Source: Molossus alvarezi (taxonomy: Eukaryota > Chordata > Mammalia > Chiroptera > Molossidae). Taken from it: DNA of 64,000 bases. Below the pieces are notes generated by a model that did not search any database, was not told the DNA's origin, and saw nothing but the letters and a program-made list of their open reading frames with translations. Where the stretch lies: contig CM073886.1 of NCBI GenBank assembly GCA_037176705.1, positions 9,384,501 to 9,448,500 of the forward strand, read 5' to 3'. This document shows positions 31,866 through 43,856 of the stretch, piece by piece. A program made the position numbers and the translations under genes. Each line of letters starts with the position of its first letter. The stretch's first letter is position 1.

Positions 31866-33135
31866 GATGTTCGCAGCCGTTTTCACTCTCTAACGCCAGG
31901 GCCACCTCCAGCTCACCCCTGAGCTCCAGGTGAAGGAGAGGGGATAAGTAAAGAGGTCTCTACACTGCAGCTCGAACAAAGCCCACTGCTCACAAATTGA
32001 CCTGTGGTAAAGACCTAGGAAGCAACTGGCTACCAAAGCCGCTCACAAGAGTGCGCCCTCTACTGGAGGGGTGAAGAAACCTCACCAGTACAGGCCTGGT
32101 ACCCTGGCACTTCGTGAAATTAAACATTACCAGAAGTCCCTAAACTTCTGATTCGCAAACTTCCCTTCCAGCATTTGGTGCAAGAACTTGCTCAGGACTT
32201 CAAACCAGATCTGCGCTTCCAGAGTGCAGCTATTGGTTCTTTGCAGGGGCAAGTGAGCTCCATCTGGTTGGCCCTTTTGAAGACACCAACCTGTGTGCTA
32301 TCCATGCCAAACGTGTAACAATTATGACAAAAGACACGGAGAGAGAACGCCGCATATGTGGAGAACGTGCTTAAGAATCCACTATGATGGGAAACATTAC
32401 ATTCTTTTTTAAAAAATGTTTTTCTTCTTCCTGTTATTGGTAATTCTAACGTTAGATATGTTTTCTCCCATGGGGTCAAAAGGTATTTAAGGATACGAAT
32501 GCAAGTTTAAAATAAGGAACAGAAATCATGTGTGGGCAGGTTTTCCATTTTCATGTGTGTGTGAATTTTTTAATATAAATGTGGGCACATAAACCTTTAA
32601 TATAAGTCAAATGTTTCAGTGAACAAATTTCCGCAGTTCATCTGTATAACAATATAAATAAACCTGTTCAATTTTTCTTGGATTTTCATGGACAATGCCG
32701 GCCCTTGTATTTTTGTGTGTGTGATTTTTCTTTTTCTTTTAATCTTCAGATAGAGTGCGAGAGAGAGAGAAGCATCGACATGAGAGAGACACATCAATTG
32801 GTTGCCTTCCACATGAACCTGACCAGGGCTGGGGACCGAACCGCAACCAAAGTATGTGCCTTTGACCGGAGTCAAACCCACGTCTCTGGTCCACTGGCCA
32901 ACGCTCTAACCGCTGAGCCAAACTGGCCAGGGCAGCACTTGGATTTTTTTAAAACAAGTAAATTTCTTATTGGTGCCAACTAAATGGTGTTTGTAATATT
33001 TTTCTCATACAGTAGATTCCATCCATTCACTATACTTTCTGAGTTGTCCTACATGCAAATACCTGCTTTTAATGTTGTCTGTCTTCTGTGCTGTTCTTGT
33101 AATATTGCTATTAAAATACATTAAACTAAAAAAAA
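31866..33135 (+). pseudogene. H3-3A: H3-3A (histone H3.3) processed pseudogene
   Basis: An intronless copy of the replication-independent histone H3.3 mRNA. The coding part lies at about 31967-32374 and ends GAACGTGCTTAA. Recognisable pieces include [11 protein letters not shown] and [10 protein letters not shown], and [17 protein letters not shown]. Ser in APSTGG and the AAIG motif mark the H3.3 type rather than H3.1/H3.2. The start codon is lost and a stop appears early (AAATTGACC at 31997). The long 3' UTR (GAATCCACTATGATGGGAAAC onwards) matches the H3-3A gene rather than H3-3B, and ends with ATTAAA at 33110-33115 and a short A tail. A Ves lies in the 3' UTR. Probable eroded target repeats are AAAAGTTAGAAAAT before and AAAAGTTTAAAAAAT after. 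Confidence 0.93.
32714..32933 (-). mobile_element. Ves SINE, type A, in the H3-3A 3' UTR
   Basis: A reverse copy between ACAATGCCGGCCCTTG and AGCACTTGGATTTTTTT. These join into the expected 3' UTR of the histone mRNA. Confidence 0.92.
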
Positions 33136-33775
33136 GTTTAAAAAATTTTTCACTGATATATTCTCCTCAAATACTTGTTTTACTTCAATTATTTAATTTC
33201 TGATTTTGTGTAGAGTTGTGTGTGTGTGCATGTGTGTTTGTGTGGTGGTGTGAAATATGGAACCCAATTTTATTTATGTCCATATTAACAAATAATTGTC
33301 CAGTTCCATTTACTGAAAAGATTTTAAAATGAGCTTTTAAAGGAAATTTTACTTCTCTATATTTTTCAACTTTTTTTTACTGCTCATCTATTCTCTACCC
33401 AAACTGATATAAAGCAAGATTCCAGTATTACATATCACTACTGGTGTGATTATTTTCTCTTTGAGTCAGTAAATCTGGATGCCCACAACCTCTAGCCCAA
33501 GTCTGTAGGCACGGTGAAGAAATCTTTTCAAAGGGAAAATTCCTGTGATCCTTTTGTTGCCTCCCCAAGAGCAAAAATGATGGGCAGCAGTAACATCCAA
33601 TCATACCTCTATTTCCCACTGAGGCAGATTCAATGGGCAAAAATATCATCATTTTGCAGAAAGTATGAAAATCCAAGACTATTAACTGATAACTTGTCAG
33701 AGCTAATCTTGTTAGCAAGATAAACCTATAAAAATCTAATCCCTTTTTTATTCATCTAAGACTAATTTTCTAATT
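33136..33775. other. Intergenic, nothing recognised
   Basis: AT-rich unique-looking sequence with a short TG-repeat patch at 33218-33250. Confidence 0.4.
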
Positions 33776-33779
33776 TGAA

Positions 33780-34560
33780 AATATAATAGGAAAAACACCC
33801 AAATTCATAACCAGAGCCTGGCAGCCATTGCTTACGCGGGCCTCTCGCACTTACTGCATATCAGGGAAAAGCCACAGGCTGAGCCGTAAGCCTGCACACT
33901 GAGCTTCTGCCATCTGAACCAACCCTTATAAAGAAGCTCCTGGCCCTGGCCAGTGTGGGTCAGTGATTAGAGCCTTGGCCTCCACACCAAAGGGTCCCAG
34001 GTTTGATTCTCAGTCAAGGGCACATACCTGCCCTAGTTGGGGCACATGTCTCTCTCAATGGAAAAAAATCTCCTCAGGTGAGGATTAACCAAAAAAAAAA
34101 AAAAAACTGCTGGTATCACATTTTGACCAATCAGAGCTGTGCAGCTATAGTCTTATTTGCATCCTTACTTACCAGTCAGAGCAGCTCCATAACAACCAAT
34201 CAAAATGCATGATTCCAAGAATCAGGACAGTGTTACTTGGACCAATCAAACTGTGAGAATGTAAAGTCCTTATTGCATAGACGTGGACCAATGAGAAACC
34301 AGGGACAGAGCTGCTCTCTATGTAAGCCAGCCTCTCCTTTGTCTGGGTGGAGTACACTACCAATTTCTGGGTCCCTGGCTGGAGCCGTCTCATTGCAGCT
34401 GCTTCATGGCAGCTGTAACACTTGAACTGCAACACGTGTTATTTTGCGTGAGCTGCTTTACCTAGGCCAATTCACTTGAATAAAGTTTCTCCTTTCGCTA
34501 CACCCCAAAACTGGGGGCTTCTGTTCGCACTGAAGTGGTGGCAACAATTTTTAGTCAACA
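33780..34560 (+). mobile_element. ERV 5' LTR (with Ves insert)
   Basis: It shares TTACTGCATATCAGGGAAAA, CCAACCCTTATaAAGAAGCTC and GAATAAAGTTTCTCC with the 3' LTR. It has several CCAAT boxes (ACCAATCAGAG, ACCAATCAAA), a poly(A) signal at 34479-34484 and a CA end at 34560. Its first bases are diverged, so the left border is uncertain. Confidence 0.8.
33943..34106 (+). mobile_element. Internally deleted Ves SINE, type A
   Basis: The head is present, but the core jumps from TACCTGCCC to a short GTCTCTCTCAATGG and tail. It lies inside the LTR between AAGCTCCTGG and CTGCTGG. Confidence 0.88.
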
Positions 34561-36660
34561 TTAAATGATGGCAGCAGTGGAATCTGAAGTGAAGAGCCCA
34601 ACCTCTCTACTGACACCACCCTGAAACCAATGCGTCAGCGCCTGCACAAACCTCTTGAGCTCAGTCTTTTTCCCTGGCTGTGCTAAAAGGTCTCAGATAA
34701 ATCAGATCCAAGTTCTCCCACACTTCTGGTTGATATCTCAGAGACTATTCAGTTTAGGTAGGGACCCATATCTAGTATCCGCTGAGGCCCGTGCATTTGG
34801 ACCGAGAGAGACCCTTCATGTGATTGGTGTTTGGTACCAGGGGAGGGATCCATCCACTCCAGGGAAAGACTTCTCCAGGTACTTCTAAGGAACACTTTCA
34901 TAAAAAAGGGCATACAATGAATGACCCATGCTCAAAAATTCTCATGCTAGTCAGGTGCCTTCCTATTTTAAATGGCTTTTGAGGCCTCTTTTTCCATTCC
35001 TCCAACTCTATCTCTTGACGGAGAGACAGGTAACAGCTATTTTGCATTCAGGCTATGTCTCTATTACCATCTTCCCTTCTCTCCCTCTCTAGGAAGGTCT
35101 GACCCCTTTAAATTCAAGCCTTCTGAGGTCCCTCTCCTTGATGTCTGAGCTTTCCAACTTTATTGTGTGCTCTTTCTCTCCAATTTCTTTTGTTTGTATC
35201 TGTCAACAAGTCTACCTTAAGGATCTCAAATTTTTCATAGACAATGAAATGTATTCTTTGATTATAAATTGATTTTTTAAATATTTTTTTTCTTTATTGA
35301 TTCTAAAGAGAGAGGAAGGGAGAGGGAGATAGAAACAGAGATGAGAGAGAACATCAATTGGCTGCCTCCTGCATGCCCCCCACTGGGGATTTGGCTCACA
35401 ACCTGGGCATGTGCCCCAACCAGGAATCGATCCGGCGACTCCTGGTGCATGGGTGCACACTCAACCACTGAGCCACACCAGCTGGGCTATAATTGATTTT
35501 TAAAAAACAGCTTTAAAGGAATTCTTACAGCATGAAAAAGGTTTGGCCATATGAGCAAAATATTAATTTAGTCCATCTGCTAAAAACATAATTTGGATCA
35601 TTTTTCTTTTGAGTTTTGTATTATTTTACCTGGGACACAAAAGCTAGCATTTCTCACTAAAAGCTAAGAGACTTGTGTCTATGTTTATTTGTATATTTAT
35701 GTCTGTCTATATATGTATGTTTCATATGTGATATATTTGTACTGCTGAGTGGTATTGTCAAAATTGATTTGAAATTTCAAAGTTGTGTTTTAAAGGATCC
35801 TATTCAATTGGCTTAAAGCAAATAAATGCTTATATGAATTGGCGAAATAATAGAAACCAACCCAATTGTTTTTTAAGTTCATGTGATCTAGGATGAATCT
35901 TCAGTAAATAAAAGAGTTTAAAGTTGCTGCCTTAAGTAAAACAGGCATATCTTTAGAGATCATGTTTAATCACTTGCAATCTTGTGAAACCTTCAGGGAG
36001 TTATCTAAAATTGATTATGGAGACAAATGGGATAAGAGCTTCTAGATGAAATGTTGGCAGTTTCCAAAATTCTTTGGTTACTCAAAACCTTCAAGTCTGC
36101 CACTGAGATCCAGATACTTGTGATCAAGCCTGATTAGGATGCTAGAGTGATTGCAAATGATTGCATATAGACAATAAGATATGTGTGCTTGGTAAAAGAA
36201 TGTATGAGAAAAGGAAATACATTCTGTTGAAGTAAAAGAGGGTGATTTTGTCCTTAAAAAAATTGCAGGTTTGTGTATGTTGCAGAAGGTTAATGGAGAA
36301 AGAAATTTTATGCATGATCAAACTAACCAAGATTGTAACCGATTTATTTAAGTTAATTTTAAAAGTATGCTGATACAGAATTGGAATTTGGGTTTCTCTG
36401 TTAAAAGAACATATTTTCCTATACTATTGATGTGCTCATGATAAATTATAAAGGCAATTACAAAGATTTATGTTTATTTAACATCATTTTTGTGCTCTAT
36501 GTCATCAAATCTTTGATTGCTTAGGTAATCAAACTTTCTTAATATTGAAAAAGCTAAATTTTGCTTCTAAGCATTTAAATTTCTGTACTTGCTTGTGAAG
36601 TCTTTGTCACTATACTTAAATGGGTAATTAAAGTAAGGAAATCTCTCTTTACAAAAGGGG
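34561..36660 (+). other. ERV 5' internal region, unrecognised
   Basis: It starts with a leader (GATGGCAGCAGTGG). The primer-binding site could not be assigned to a tRNA. Gag-like reading frames are not recognisable. The stretch 35490-36660 is AT-rich and may include unrelated DNA. Confidence 0.35.
35277..35488 (-). mobile_element. Ves SINE, type B
   Basis: A reverse copy with flanking ATAAATTGATTTTTTAAA and ATAATTGATTTTTAAA. Confidence 0.92.
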
Positions 36661-36689
36661 GACATGAAACTAATCAGGTCTTATGAGGT

Positions 36690-36975
36690 TTGGAAAGTAA
36701 ATGGTATCCAATCAGCCTCCTTTTCCAGGATAAACACGTCCCGGTGATGATTTCGTGTACTCCCACTGGGGGAAGCATTCCCATGTTGAAGGCCTGCAGC
36801 CGCAGCAGTTACAAAAATGCTTTGAGAAAGGATTTTCCGTATTTGGCAATTGGGGTACCCACTTCACAAGACAAAGTCTACACCAGGCCTGTAAAATTTG
36901 GCCAGTATTGCAGCATCCCCATCGCACTTATCATCCTGTTCTCTGGTTTTAGAGAACAAACCAAAGACATAGTTT
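36690..36975 (+). pseudogene. ERV pol remnant (integrase core)
   Basis: In one forward frame (36755-36952) the DNA reads a short integrase-like stretch containing GTHFT and, about 20 residues later, YHPV. These are motifs of gammaretrovirus-type integrase. The residue that is normally a catalytic Asp before GTHFT is not Asp here. The frame ends at a stop soon after, and L1-B interrupts the region. It is inactive. Confidence 0.65.
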
Positions 36976-37811
36976 AAATTCAATTGGAGAGGATTCCAAA
37001 ATGGCGGCGGAGTGAACGGAGCTGCACAGACCGTCTCCCAGAACCAAACTGGAATTACAACTATAACACAGACAAATCGACGGGAAAGGGCAACAGAAAA
37101 GCAGCTTGGAGGACCAGACAACGAGGGACACTGACTCCATCCCGGGAGGCTTGCGAAGGCGCGAGACGGGGGCTGGGAGCCCACGGTCGGCAGCTCGGCA
37201 GCAGCCTCAGCTGGGAGCGGCGCCCTCGGGTCACACTCCCAGGCGGCTCCACAGCGCAGCCGGGACAGAGGCTGAAACAGCCACAGCCACTCACCTTGGG
37301 CTCCGGCAGAGGGAGGGCGGACTGGACTGGAACTGTGTCGGGACACTCGGGGTTTGGAGGGCGCTCAGAGCTTTTGCTGAGTGGCAGCCACGCAGGACGG
37401 TGGCCACATTGCTCCTTCCCAGGGCTCTGAGGAGAGGCAGCAGCCCCTCCCTCAGAGATCCAACCCCACCCTGTGGGCCATTGAAGTGCTAATTGAGGCT
37501 CATTAACAACCAGCATCTGCCCCACCCTCGTGAAATCCCCTTGTGCTGAGCACCTGAGGGAGTTTTTCAATCAATTGACAACCCAAAACTCATCAAGTAA
37601 CCTCGACTGCTAGCCTCCAGGCAAAAAGCTAGAGGATAACAGTACCTTTCCTGGGCTGGCAACTTTAACCAGGAAAGTAAGACTTGACAGTGGTGTTTAA
37701 CGTGGGTCCTCCCTCGCTCATCTAAACACAGGAGAGGGAGCCACAAACAGCAGAACACCAACACCCACAGGGAAAACTTGACAGGCTCCAAAGCCCACAG
37801 TGATAGCCAAA

Positions 37812-38694
37812 ATGGTGAAACACAGAAACAGAAGCCAAATGAAAGAGCAAGAGACCTCCACCGAAGATGAGATCAATGTGGAGCAATTAGGCATGTTAAC
37901 AGAGCTAGAATTCAGAGCCATGATCTTGAGGAAGCTGAACAGCATGAGTAAGGACATAGAGACACTGAAAATAAGCCAATTGGAAATTAAAAACCATCAA
38001 GAAGAGATAAAAAATGACATATCAGAAATGAAAAACACATTGGAAGGTTTAAAAAGCAGAGTAGAGGAAGCTGAGGACCGGATCAGTGAATTAGAAGACA
38101 GGGTAGAAAAAATCAACCAATCAGAAAAACAAAAGGAAAAAAACTATTAAAAAACAGGAAGACAGCTTAAGAGAACTGTGGGACAACTGGAAACGTAATA
38201 ATATTCACATCATAGGAGTCCCCGAAGAAGAAGAAAATGAGCAAGGGATAGAGAATATATTCAAAAAAATAGTGACAGAAAACTTCCCTAATTTGGTGAA
38301 GGAAGAAGGCATTCAAGTTCAAGAAGCACAGAGAGTCCCAAGTAAGAAAAACCCAAACAGGCCCACACAAAGACACATAGTACTTAAAATGCCACAAATT
38401 AAAGACAAAGAGAGAATCCTAAAAGCAGCAAGAGATAAGCAACAGGTTACCTACAAAGGAAACCCCATAAGGCTCTCAGCTGACTTCTCAACAGAAACAC
38501 TACAGGCCAGAAGGGAATGGCATGAAGTAATCAAAGTCATGAAAAACAAGAATCTGAATCCAAGACTACTCTACCCAGCAAGGCTATCATTCAAAATAGA
38601 AGGTCAAATAAAGAACTTCCCAGACAAAAAAAGGCTAAGGGAATACATTAGCACCAAACCAGCACTGCAAGAAATGTTAAAAGGACTGCTGTAA
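37812..38694 (+). pseudogene. L1-B ORF1 (one frameshift)
   Basis: It begins MVKHRNRSQMKEQETSTEDE and has a coiled coil (about residues 35-110). It ends prematurely at 38148 in an A-rich stretch. The RRM-like and C-terminal parts (VTENFPNLVKEEGIQVQEAQ to the stop at 38692-38694) continue in another frame. Otherwise it is close to full length. ORF1p is the L1 RNA-binding chaperone. Confidence 0.88.
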
Positions 38695-38739
38695 TTAGCA
38701 GTAGAAATGGGAAGAAAAATAGAACCACACTAAACAAAA

Positions 38740-41700
38740 ATGGCAATAAATAAGTACATATCAATAATCACCTTAAATGTAAATAGATTGAATGCTCCCA
38801 TAAAAAGACACAGAGTGGCTGATTGAATAAGAAAGCATGACTCATCTATATGTTGTTTACAAGAGACCCACCTCACAACAAAAGACTCATACAGGTTGAA
38901 AGTGAAGGGATGGAAAAAAATTTTCCAAGCAAATGGAAAGCAAAAAAAAAAGCTGGGTAGCAATTCTCATATCTGATAAAATAGATTTCAAAATGAAGAC
39001 CATAATTAGAGACAAAGAAGGCCACTACATAATATTGAAAGGATCTATCCAACAAGAAGATATAACCTTGATAAACATATATGCACCCAATATAGGAGCA
39101 CCAAAATATATTAAAAATCTTCTGGAGGACTTCCAAGGAGAAATCGACAACAATACAATCATAGCAGGGGACTTCAACACCCCACTGACAGCACTGGATA
39201 GATCCTCTAGGCAAAAAAATAGCAAGGAAACAGAGACTCTAAATGAAGCACTAGACCAAATGGATTTAATAGATATCTACAGAGAATTACACCCCAAAAC
39301 TACAGAATTCACATTCTTCTCAAGTGCACATGGGACATTCTCAATGATAGACCACATGATAGGACACAAACTAAATCTCTACAAGTTCAAGAAGATTAAA
39401 ATCATATCAAGCATCTTCTCAGATCACAATGGCATGAAACTAGAAATCAATTGCAACAAGAATATGCAAAGACATTTCAACACATGGAGGCTAAATAGCA
39501 TATTATTAAACAATGAATGGGTCACCGAGGAGATCAAGGAAGAAATTAAAAACTTCCTGGAAACCAATGAAAATGAACACACAACAACACAAAATCTATG
39601 GGATGCAGCGAAAGCAATTCTGAGAGGGAAGTTCATAGCACTACAGGCCTACCTCAAAAAACAAGAAAAATTTCTAATTGACTGTCTAACCTCACAACTT
39701 AAAGAATTAGAAAGCAAACAAAAAGAAAACCCCAGAGCAAGTAGAAGGAAGGAAATAGTAAAGATCAGAGCAGAAATAAATGACATAACGACCAAAAAAA
39801 CAATTCAAAGGATCAATGAAACAAAGAGCTGCTTTTTCGAAAAGATAAACAAGATTGACGGACCCTTAGCTAGACTCATCAAGAAACAAAGAGAGAGCCT
39901 CAGCCGCCCGGGTGGCCTTGGAGTCGTGCCCTGACCCCTCCAGCGAACATGGCGTTCCAAGCGGTGCGATGCGTGCGGGCCTCAGCCTGCAGCCTCCGTG
40001 TCGGCGCCCCCCGCGCCCTGCTCGCGGCGTCCCTGGGGCCTGAGGGCGGGCGCCGTGCGGTCGCTGCGCACCGGCTCCAGTCTGCTCTCGGTGCGTAAAT
40101 TCACAGAAAAACATGAATGGATAACAACAGAAAATGGTATTGGAACAGTGGGAGTCATCAATTTTGCACAGGAAGCTTTGGGAGATGTTGTTTACTGTAG
40201 TCTGCCTGAAATTGGGACAAAACTGAACAAACAAGATGAGTTTGGTGCTTTGGAAAGTGTAAAAGCTGCTAGTGAACTGTATTCTCCTCTATCAGGAGAA
40301 GTAACTGAAATTAATGAAGCTCTTGCAGAAAATCCAGGACTTGTCAACAAATCTTGTTATGAAGATGGTTGGCTGATCAAGATGACATTGAGTAACCCTT
40401 CAGAACTAGATGAACTAATGAGTGAAGAGGCATATGAGAGATACATAAAATCTATTGAAGAGTGACACTGGAACCCGCCCCCCTATGTAAAGTAGTATGA
40501 AACAACTTAATCTAGCATAGTTGTCTTAAATTAGTGGTGGATAGCAATGCTATTGGATGAAAATAACCCTTAACTTTCTAATGATGGCCGATAAACACAA
40601 TATGCGTCTTTTTCACAACACCCTATGATTTTTTTAGGCTAGGCTACAGTTATAATATTCAGAATTCCTGAAATTATCTGTGGTGAAACTAGTTAAGAAA
40701 ATTATGTATTTCAAGGATAATATTATTTTAAGCCGTATATAATATTCTAACTTGCTTACATTAGTCTCTGGATTTGGCTCAAAATACTTAATGATCTTTC
40801 CATTGGAAATAATGGGCAGTAGAGAAAAGTTTTGTTAGTTGTTACGGTGTCAGATGATGAACAATACTGTCTTAATTGAGCAATATACTGAGTTTGCTGG
40901 TGCTATTTTTATACACTGAAGCAGCAGCCTTGCAGGAAAACAAGAAAGTTTAATAATAAAACATTCAACTTCTTCATTAAAAAAAAGAAGAAGAAGAAAC
41001 AAAGAGAGAGAACCCAAATACACAAAATCAGAAATGAAAGAGGAGAAGTAACAACCAACACCACGGAAATACAAAAGATCGTTAACAACTACTATGAACA
41101 ACTATATGGCAACAAATTCGACAATCTAAGCGAAATGGACAAATTTCTAGAAACACACAGTCTCCCAAAACTGGACCCGGAAGAGATAGAAAACTTGAAC
41201 AGACCAATAACAACTAAGGAAATTGAAGAGGTAATCAAGACTCTCCCAGCAAACAAAAGCCCATGCCCAGGTGGCTTCACGGGGGAGTTTTACAGAACAT
41301 TCAAAAAAGAACTAACACCCATTCTCCTCAAACTATTTCAAAAATTCAAGAAGAAGGAAGAGTTCCAAACACGTTCTATGAGGCCAGCATAATTCTAATT
41401 CCAAAACCAGAAAAAGACACTACAAAGAAAGAAAACTACAGGCCAATATCCCTGATGAACATAGACGCCAAAATCCTGAACAAAATATTAGCAAATCGGA
41501 TCCAGAAATACATCAAAAAAATTATTCACCATGACCAAGTGGGATTCATCCCAGGGAAGCAAGGCTGGTACAATATTCGCAAATCAATAAATGTGATACA
41601 CCACATAAACAAAATGAAGAATAAAAACCACATGATCATATCAATAGATGCTGAAAAAGCATTCGACAAAATCCAGCATCCATTTCTGATAAAAACGCTC

Positions 41701-43658
41701 GGCAACGTGGGAATAGAGGGATCATATCTCGACATAATAAAGGCCATATATGAAAGACCTACAGCCAACATCATACTCAATGGACAGACACTAAAAACAT
41801 TTCCATTAAGAACAGGAACAAGACAGGGATGTCCACTTTCGCCACTCTTATTTAACATTGTACTGGAAGTCTTAGCCACAGCAATCAGATATGAAGAAAA
41901 AATAAAAGGGATCCAAATGGGAAAGGAGGAAGTGAAACTGTCATTATTTGCAGATGACATGATATTATACACAGAAAACCCTAAAGACTCCATCAAAAAT
42001 CTACTAGACTTAATAAATGAATTTGGCAAAGTAGCAGGATACAAAATTAACGTCAAGAAATTGACGGCATTCTTGTACACCAATGATGAACTCACAGAAA
42101 GAGAAACTGAAAAAGCAATCCCATTTACCATCGCACCAAAAAAATTAAGATACCTAGGAATAAACTTAACCAAAGAAGTAAAGGACCTATTTGCAGAAAA
42201 CTACAGGTCATTGGAAAAAGAAAGAGAGGAAGATATAAAAAAGTGGAAGCACATAACCTGTTCATGGATTGGAAGAATTAACATCATTAAAATGTCCATA
42301 CTACCCAAAGCAATCTATAGATTCAATGCAATCCTCATCAAAATACCAATGACATATTTCACAGAACTAGAACAAATACTTCAAAAAGACCCCAAATAGC
42401 CACAGCAATCTTGAAAAAGAAGGACAAAGTAGGTGGGATCACAGTACCAGATATCAGGTGATACTACAAAGCGACTGTAACCAAAACAGCCTGGTACTGG
42501 CACAGGAACAGGCATATAGACCAGTGGAACAGAACTGAAAACCCAGAAATGGACCCAAGGCAATATGCTCAATTAATATTTGACAAAGGTGGCAAGAGCA
42601 TACAGTGGAGTAAAGACAGACTCTTTAATAAATGGTGTTGGGAAAATTGGACAGCTACATGCAAAAAAATGAAACTAGACCATCAACTTACACCATACAC
42701 AAAAATAAACTCAAAATGGATAAAAGACTTAAATGTGACCCGTGAATCCATAAAAATCCTAGAAGAAAATGTAGGCAACAAAATTTCAGACATCATACGG
42801 AGCAGAATTTTCACTGATACATCACCTATGGCAACAGAAACAAAGGAAAAAATGAACACATGGGATTACATCAAACTAAAAAGCTTCTGCACAGCGAAAG
42901 ATACAATCATCAAAACGGAAAGGCTACCCACTGTATGGGAGAGCATTATTTCCAATGATATATCAGATAGGGGGTTAATTTCCAATATATATAGAGTGCT
43001 CATACAACTCCACAAAAGGAAGACAAAGAACCCAATTAAAAAATGGGCAGAGGAGCTGAATAGACACCTCTTCAAACAGGACATACAAATGGCCAAGAGA
43101 CATATAAAGAAATGCTCAACATCACTAATCATCAGAGAGATGCAAATTAAAACAACAATGAGGTATCACCTCACACCTGTCAGAATGGCCGCCATCAACA
43201 AATCATCAAACAACAAGTGTTGGCGAGGGTGTGGAGAAAAGGGGACTCTAGTAGACTGCTGGTGGGAATGCAGACTGGTGCAGCCACTATGGAAAACAAT
43301 ATGGTGTTACCTCAAAAAATTAAAAATTGAACTTCCATTTGACCCAGTGATCCCGCTTCTAGGAATATACCCTAAGAAGCCTGAAACACCAATCAGGAAG
43401 AATATATGTACCCCCATGTTCATAGAAGCACTATTTACAATAGCTAAGATCTGGAAGCAGCCCAAGTGTCCATCAGTAGACCAATGGATAAAAAAGCAGT
43501 GGTACATATACACAATGGAGTACTGTGCAGTGATAAGAAAGAAAGATCTCTTATCCTTTGAGACTACATGGAGGGACCTGGAAAGTATTATCCTAAATGA
43601 AATAAGCCAAGCAGAAAAAGACAAATACCACATGATCTCACTTATATACGGAATATAA
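38740..43658 (+). pseudogene. L1-B ORF2 (endonuclease/RT), split by GCSH
   Basis: The order is endonuclease (38740-39880; [23 protein letters not shown]), then the GCSH insert, then reverse transcriptase (41353-42399) with FADD at 41947-41958, then the C-terminal domain with its Cys-rich motif (42549-43658). Damage includes a stop in place of Trp in GATTGA (38821-38826), a frameshift near 38945, one missing base near 41343, and about 17 bp missing at 42385. It is young-looking but inactive. Confidence 0.88.
39898..40993 (+). pseudogene. GCSH: GCSH processed retrocopy, mature H-protein frame open
   Basis: An intronless copy of the mRNA for the mitochondrial glycine cleavage system H protein, which carries the lipoyl arm shuttling between the P, T and L proteins. 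The original ATG (39949) opens [18 protein letters not shown], but a one-base loss near 40000 shifts the frame within the mitochondrial presequence. From an ATG at 39998 the frame is open for 155 codons to the TGA at 40463-40465. It contains the whole mature protein from [11 protein letters not shown], with the lipoylated Lys in ESVKAASE (codon 40262-40264) and the C-terminus YIKSIEE. The 3' UTR carries AATAAA (40955-40960) and an A tail. A perfect 17-bp duplication, AAGAAACAAAGAGAGAG, flanks it (39881-39897 and 40994-41010). It lies in L1-B ORF2, and no promoter is evident. Confidence 0.96.
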
Positions 43659-43813
43659 TAATCATAACAGTCTGAGGAATACGGTAGACCCAGAAATATG
43701 GAAGTAGGGCACAGACACATCCGTCAGAAGAGGGGGTGGGTGGGGGGTGGGAAGAGATAAACCACAGAACTTATATGCATGTATGCATGACCAATGGACA
43801 TGGACAACTAAGC

Positions 43814-43856
43814 TGGGGATGGGGTGGGGGTGGGGTGGGGAGGGGGGTGCCAATGG
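43814..43856 (+). repeat. G-rich tract in L1-B 3' UTR (G-quadruplex capable)
   Basis: Repeated GGGG runs (GGGGATGGGGTGGGGGTGGG and on). Similar tracts occur in L1-A (17725-17760) and in the HAL1 3' UTRs. Confidence 0.8.

Noticed and set aside
42549..43658. Long plus-strand open frame of 369 codons
   Set aside because: It is the L1-B ORF2 C-terminal domain, already covered.
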